Shown piece after piece: positions 60,595 to 64,000 of a DNA stretch of 64,000 nt. Source of the DNA: Amanita rubescens. Taxonomy: Eukaryota; Basidiomycota; Agaricomycetes; Agaricales; Amanitaceae. Every line of letters begins with the position of its first letter. The stretch's first letter is position 1. The notes beneath the pieces were generated by a model. It made no database searches. It had not been told where the DNA came from and was given only the letters and a program-made list of their open reading frames with translations. The DNA is taken from assembly GCA_015039365.1 (NCBI GenBank), contig WION01000292.1, forward strand, positions 1-64,000, in the 5' to 3' direction. Both the position numbers and the translations under genes were made by a program.

Positions 60595-61067
60595 TTTCTT
60601 AAACATATTTGTAATACGGAATCTTGGATCTCTCTCGACTCGAGTCTAATCCGTGCAGCCCCGCTAACGCATGTGTGGGAGCCAACATGATCAAACAACC
60701 GGGGGCTGCCTGCGATGACGGACGTGGTCAACAGTAGAAAAGAGCGCGTTCCATGATGTTTCTTTGAATTTTTTGGAAGGCCCAAGGTCGGAAGGGCGTT
60801 TAGTTTGAATAGGAGGTAGAGTCACGTGAACCGTGGTCGGAGTAGGAAGAGATAAGATAGGCCAGCTGATAGTGATCGAATTAAGGGTGTGCGAGCAAGG
60901 TAACTCACTCAAACAGCGTAGATCTTTTAACTTACCTTTCTTCAACAGCATGGCTTGGAAATATCAAGACCACCGTCAACAGTAAGGTACGCGATCAAGG
61001 TAAAAGCCGGCGTGACCGGTTGATCTGTCGTGTACGTGACATTCACAATCTGATTAACTCGGCCGAC

Positions 61068-63216
61068 ATGATTCCAGACGCCAACCGACTCGCGCATCTT
61101 GCTCCCCACCAGCGCGCCGAATTTACTGTCACAACCAGATTGTTTTCTTGCCTTGTTACAGAATCTCTGTTGCATGCGCTCTATTTCCCTCTCTCAGGTT
61201 CCAGTGCTGCGGGCTTCGCGCTGATCTTACTTCGTGACCCATCCAAGGCCTCGGCTTCTCCAAATGCGAGCACCAGCCAGATCACCGATGCCTTGGCTTT
61301 GATACCCCTGCAAGGCGCCCCTATACTGACCGATGATGATGACGGGTCAACGATCCGAAAAATCGCGCTTTTACACTCATTAGACATGGATCCGTTGCCG
61401 CTCGTGATTTCCAAGTATGATCGGCCACATTCTCAGGAAACCAGCAATTCGGTCGCTTTGAATACGGCTATCCTGAACACACTCAATACCCACGGCTGGT
61501 TTACGCAAACCAAGAATCAGCTTGAACCTTGTTCGGATCCGGTTTTTTTTTGGAGGAGTTATGCCAGATACGCAAATCTGACGGACAGCTTGACGGGAGA
61601 AATTGCACACGAGTTCGCTAATTCTGTTAAATGGCAAGGTGTGTCTATTTCGTAGCGATCCATACCGATCTCACGACAGAAATAGCATATTCATACCGAC
61701 GTCCGCCAGAGGCTCCCTCATTCGACTCTTCAAGCATTGAGTGGGAGCAATCTGTTGTCGAGGGACATCCTCTACACCCGGTTCGCTGTGGTTTAATGAC
61801 ATACTGACGTGTTCTCATAATTTGAAAGATGCACAAGATGCGCTGCTTCTTGCCTCCTATACCTGATTACGCACCAGGGACATATGACTTGTATCATGTG
61901 AAACTGCGGCTCGTGTCAGCTCCCAAGAGCCAACTTGAGATAACGGACGATTTCGAGAAATATATGGAGCCCATTATCGAGACTGCTTCGCGTAATGCTG
62001 GCACAGAGTTAAAAGTTGCAGTAGATCATTTGATTATACCGGTCTTCGAAATACAGATCGCGCATATTCAAGACAAGTTTCCAGACATAGAAGTGTTGCC
62101 CTCGGAATTCGCAACGCCAGCTCTCGCCCAACTCAGTATTCGGTATGCTCTCTATACGTATCGTGAGTTTATTTCAACCCTTCATTTCCAGTACTGTCCA
62201 GATCCCCGATGCTTCTGACAGGTTTTCGCTCAAGTTGGCCCTTGGTCTCCAACTTACCCAAGCCAAACGTCTCATCTACCCGGACGCTGCGTATCTCGGT
62301 CCTCGCTTCTGTGCACAAGTTATCCCGTACCTCAAACTTGACCCTAACGTTATCATTGTTGCTAAAGACTTGGCAAGTGTGGTGTATGCCCATCCGGACC
62401 CGGACATTGCGGGGCATTGTGGTGCCATCATCCGAGAGGCTCACGAGATTAACAGTGAAGAAAGGGGAGAGAGGGTCATCGTATGCAACGCATTGGTCGA
62501 GAGCGGGCATGCAGGGGAGGGAGGTCATTTACCTGCTGTTATTCGCATCTTTCAATTGGATACAGTAGAAAAGCGACGGAATTGGCTCGATAGGTGCAGT
62601 TTACTGCTATTCCGTGGCGAGCTCTGACTATATCCTTTATAGGTTTGTTCGGCTGTTTTTTCAGGCGTTCTTGCCGCCATTAATCCATAATGGCGTTGCG
62701 TTCGAATGTCATCCACAAAATTGCTTGGCGCGCTTTGATCTGAAAACCAAAGAATTACGTGGCTTCGTCGTACGGGACTTCGGAGGGATTAGCGTACACC
62801 CTGAAACGCTTTATGCTGCAACCGGCGTCGAGCTAGACTGCCTTCCAGGGGACCCCGTTGCTGTCCATGATCTAGACCAGATTTACTCTGCAGTATATCA
62901 CGCAGGAATTCACAATCATCTGCAACGACTCATCCGCGTCCTTGACTTGCATTATACTGGTGAAGGATGGGAGATTGTGAGACAGCATCTAATGCAACTC
63001 ATTCCAAAAGACCACGGGTTATACAAAGCGTGGTTATCTTCGGAAAGAGAAACGGTAAAGTGTCTCCTACGAATGAGGATAGAAAAAGTGGACAAATATG
63101 TGAGCAAATGTTTTCAATTTCTATGCCTAGTTACTTATGTCCGGATTCAGTCTCTCTGCACTCCAGTCCCCAATCTTATTGCCCACAACTTTAGGGCGAA
63201 TACCGGTCTCTCGTAA
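61068..63216 (+). CDS. IucA/IucC-family NRPS-independent siderophore synthetase, 636 aa
   Basis: ATP-dependent ligase family joining citrate or related acids to amines or alcohols. Exons 61068-61638, 61680-61780, 61829-62142, 62192-62593, 62643-63099 and 63151-63216 (1911 nt). Signatures: TRLFSCLVTESLL at the N-terminus, EGHPLHPMHKMR (the HPxHP..K motif) at about residues 218-229, LALGLQLTQAKRLI, YAHPDPDIAGHCGAIIREAHE, RNWLDRFVRLFFQAFLPPL, FECHPQNCLARFD (ExHxQN) and VVRDFGGISVHPETL (RDxxG). All nucleotide- and citrate-site motifs I know of are kept. Full length with a normal C-terminus (TPVPNLIAHNF). No transporter or hydroxylase partner lies in the window. The product is unknown; it is likely cytosolic and, by analogy, iron-repressed, but no control site was recognised. 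Confidence 0.92.
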
Positions 63217-64000
63217 CGCCTATAGAATCTCTTTGCTAGATGACGATAAATATCACATTATTTTTTTTCGTATAGATTTAGATACCTTTGCTACTCCATA
63301 TAGAGAATTGTTAAGCTCGAATTAGGTCGGGAAATGCGCTGGTCACCATGCAGTTAGCGTTTCGATTCATGGTATCCAGAGGACCTGAGAAAAAGTAGTG
63401 GAGCCTGAGAAAGTAGGAGGTTGCAACCTTCCGCCGGAACCACGCACAATTTGCACTAGCTGGACGTCAATGTTTCGCGTTTTGTGGGTCTATCAGATGA
63501 CAGGGAGAAGAATTCGCATTCCCGGATGATATCGCAGCTTCAGCGTCCCGAAGGCAATTCACGAACCACTGGCAGCAGACGAAGCTTGATTTGGACCTGA
63601 CGCGGTGCCAGAGAACGGTGTTACCGCGGACCATGCCAGTGGGTAACTCGTTAATTAACCAACCGTCTCAAGCTCACGATACTTCTCATCCGTAGCGTTG
63701 CGTCGCAAGTTAATGCCTACCGTTAACTACTGAAATATGTTCGTAACACTTTCGTCGCCAGAGGGATCCCCATGATTAGAACTTCAAGGTTCCGTCAGTG
63801 ATGAGACACGTCTGCACACTTACGTAGACCCACGGGACGAACCGAAAGTATTCAAGGCTAAAGTTGGGACACCGTCCCCAAGGCAACTCATGGCCCGTTC
63901 ATAGTTAATAACTACCTCGAAAGACATCTGTTCGTTGACTAGTACAACGTCTAGGCCTGTGATCTTTTTCCTCGGTGCGCAGTCTTCATTTCCATTATGC
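63217..64000. other. Right flank, no supported gene
   Basis: About 780 bp downstream of the siderophore synthetase. No frame with a family match, no repeat and no RNA gene were recognised. Confidence 0.5.

Noticed and set aside
60942..61175. Minus-strand 77-codon frame overlapping the start of the siderophore synthetase
   Set aside because: It is antisense to a conserved coding exon, has no family match, and its open frame is explained by the codon pattern of the real gene.

Overview
The window is fungal nuclear DNA, almost certainly from a mushroom-forming basidiomycete (Agaricomycetes). Genes are split by many introns of about 45-60 nt with GT-AG ends, exons can be as short as 6-22 nt, intergenic gaps are short, and the families are typical of this group: tandem old yellow enzymes, a stand-alone I9-type inhibitor, F-box-like ligand proteins, and serine/threonine kinase relics. 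Gene models below were built by hand from splice signals and protein similarity recalled from memory. In every multi-exon model where I give all exons, the exon lengths sum to a multiple of three.

Layout. 0-5 kb: an AT-hook protein (minus) and a single-exon RNase H-fold protein (plus). 6.4-10.5 kb: two tandem flavin-dependent old yellow enzymes with identical nine-exon architecture. 11-19.4 kb: a leucine-rich F-box-like protein, a cyclophilin, a Cys4 protein, a 615-residue Ser-rich protein and an NAPE-PLD-like metallo-hydrolase. 20.4-34 kb: a region of proteases and possible protease inhibitors: an S1-like protease with an acidic repeat, an 84-residue orphan, a beta-trefoil-like small protein, and an inverted duplication whose arms carry a stand-alone I9 inhibitor-like gene and a full I9-S8 subtilase, with a dead plasma-membrane H+-ATPase fragment at the hinge. 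34.5-37.8 kb: two divergent acid phosphatases. 37.9-49 kb: a segmentally duplicated F-box-like gene pair, a secreted kinase-like protein, a kinase pseudogene and a mosaic of short duplicated, inverted segments. 49.4-63.2 kb: conserved gene-dense territory with a hypothetical protein, the spliceosome factor Prp6 and a WDR48/UAF1 homologue sharing a 129-bp divergent promoter, a six-hairpin glycosidase interrupted by an in-frame stop, and an IucA/IucC siderophore synthetase.

How the parts fit. Housekeeping functions (splicing, ubiquitin/deubiquitinase scaffold, prolyl isomerase) sit beside fast-evolving duplicated families. Duplication is the dominant theme: one direct tandem pair (OYE), two inverted pairs (I9/S8 and acid phosphatase), one dispersed direct pair (F-box-like), and one duplication inside a gene that copied an exon together with its intron. 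The strongest candidate for something new is the 28.8-33.9 kb inverted duplication, where a truncated copy of a subtilase gene now reads as a complete two-exon inhibitor-like gene.
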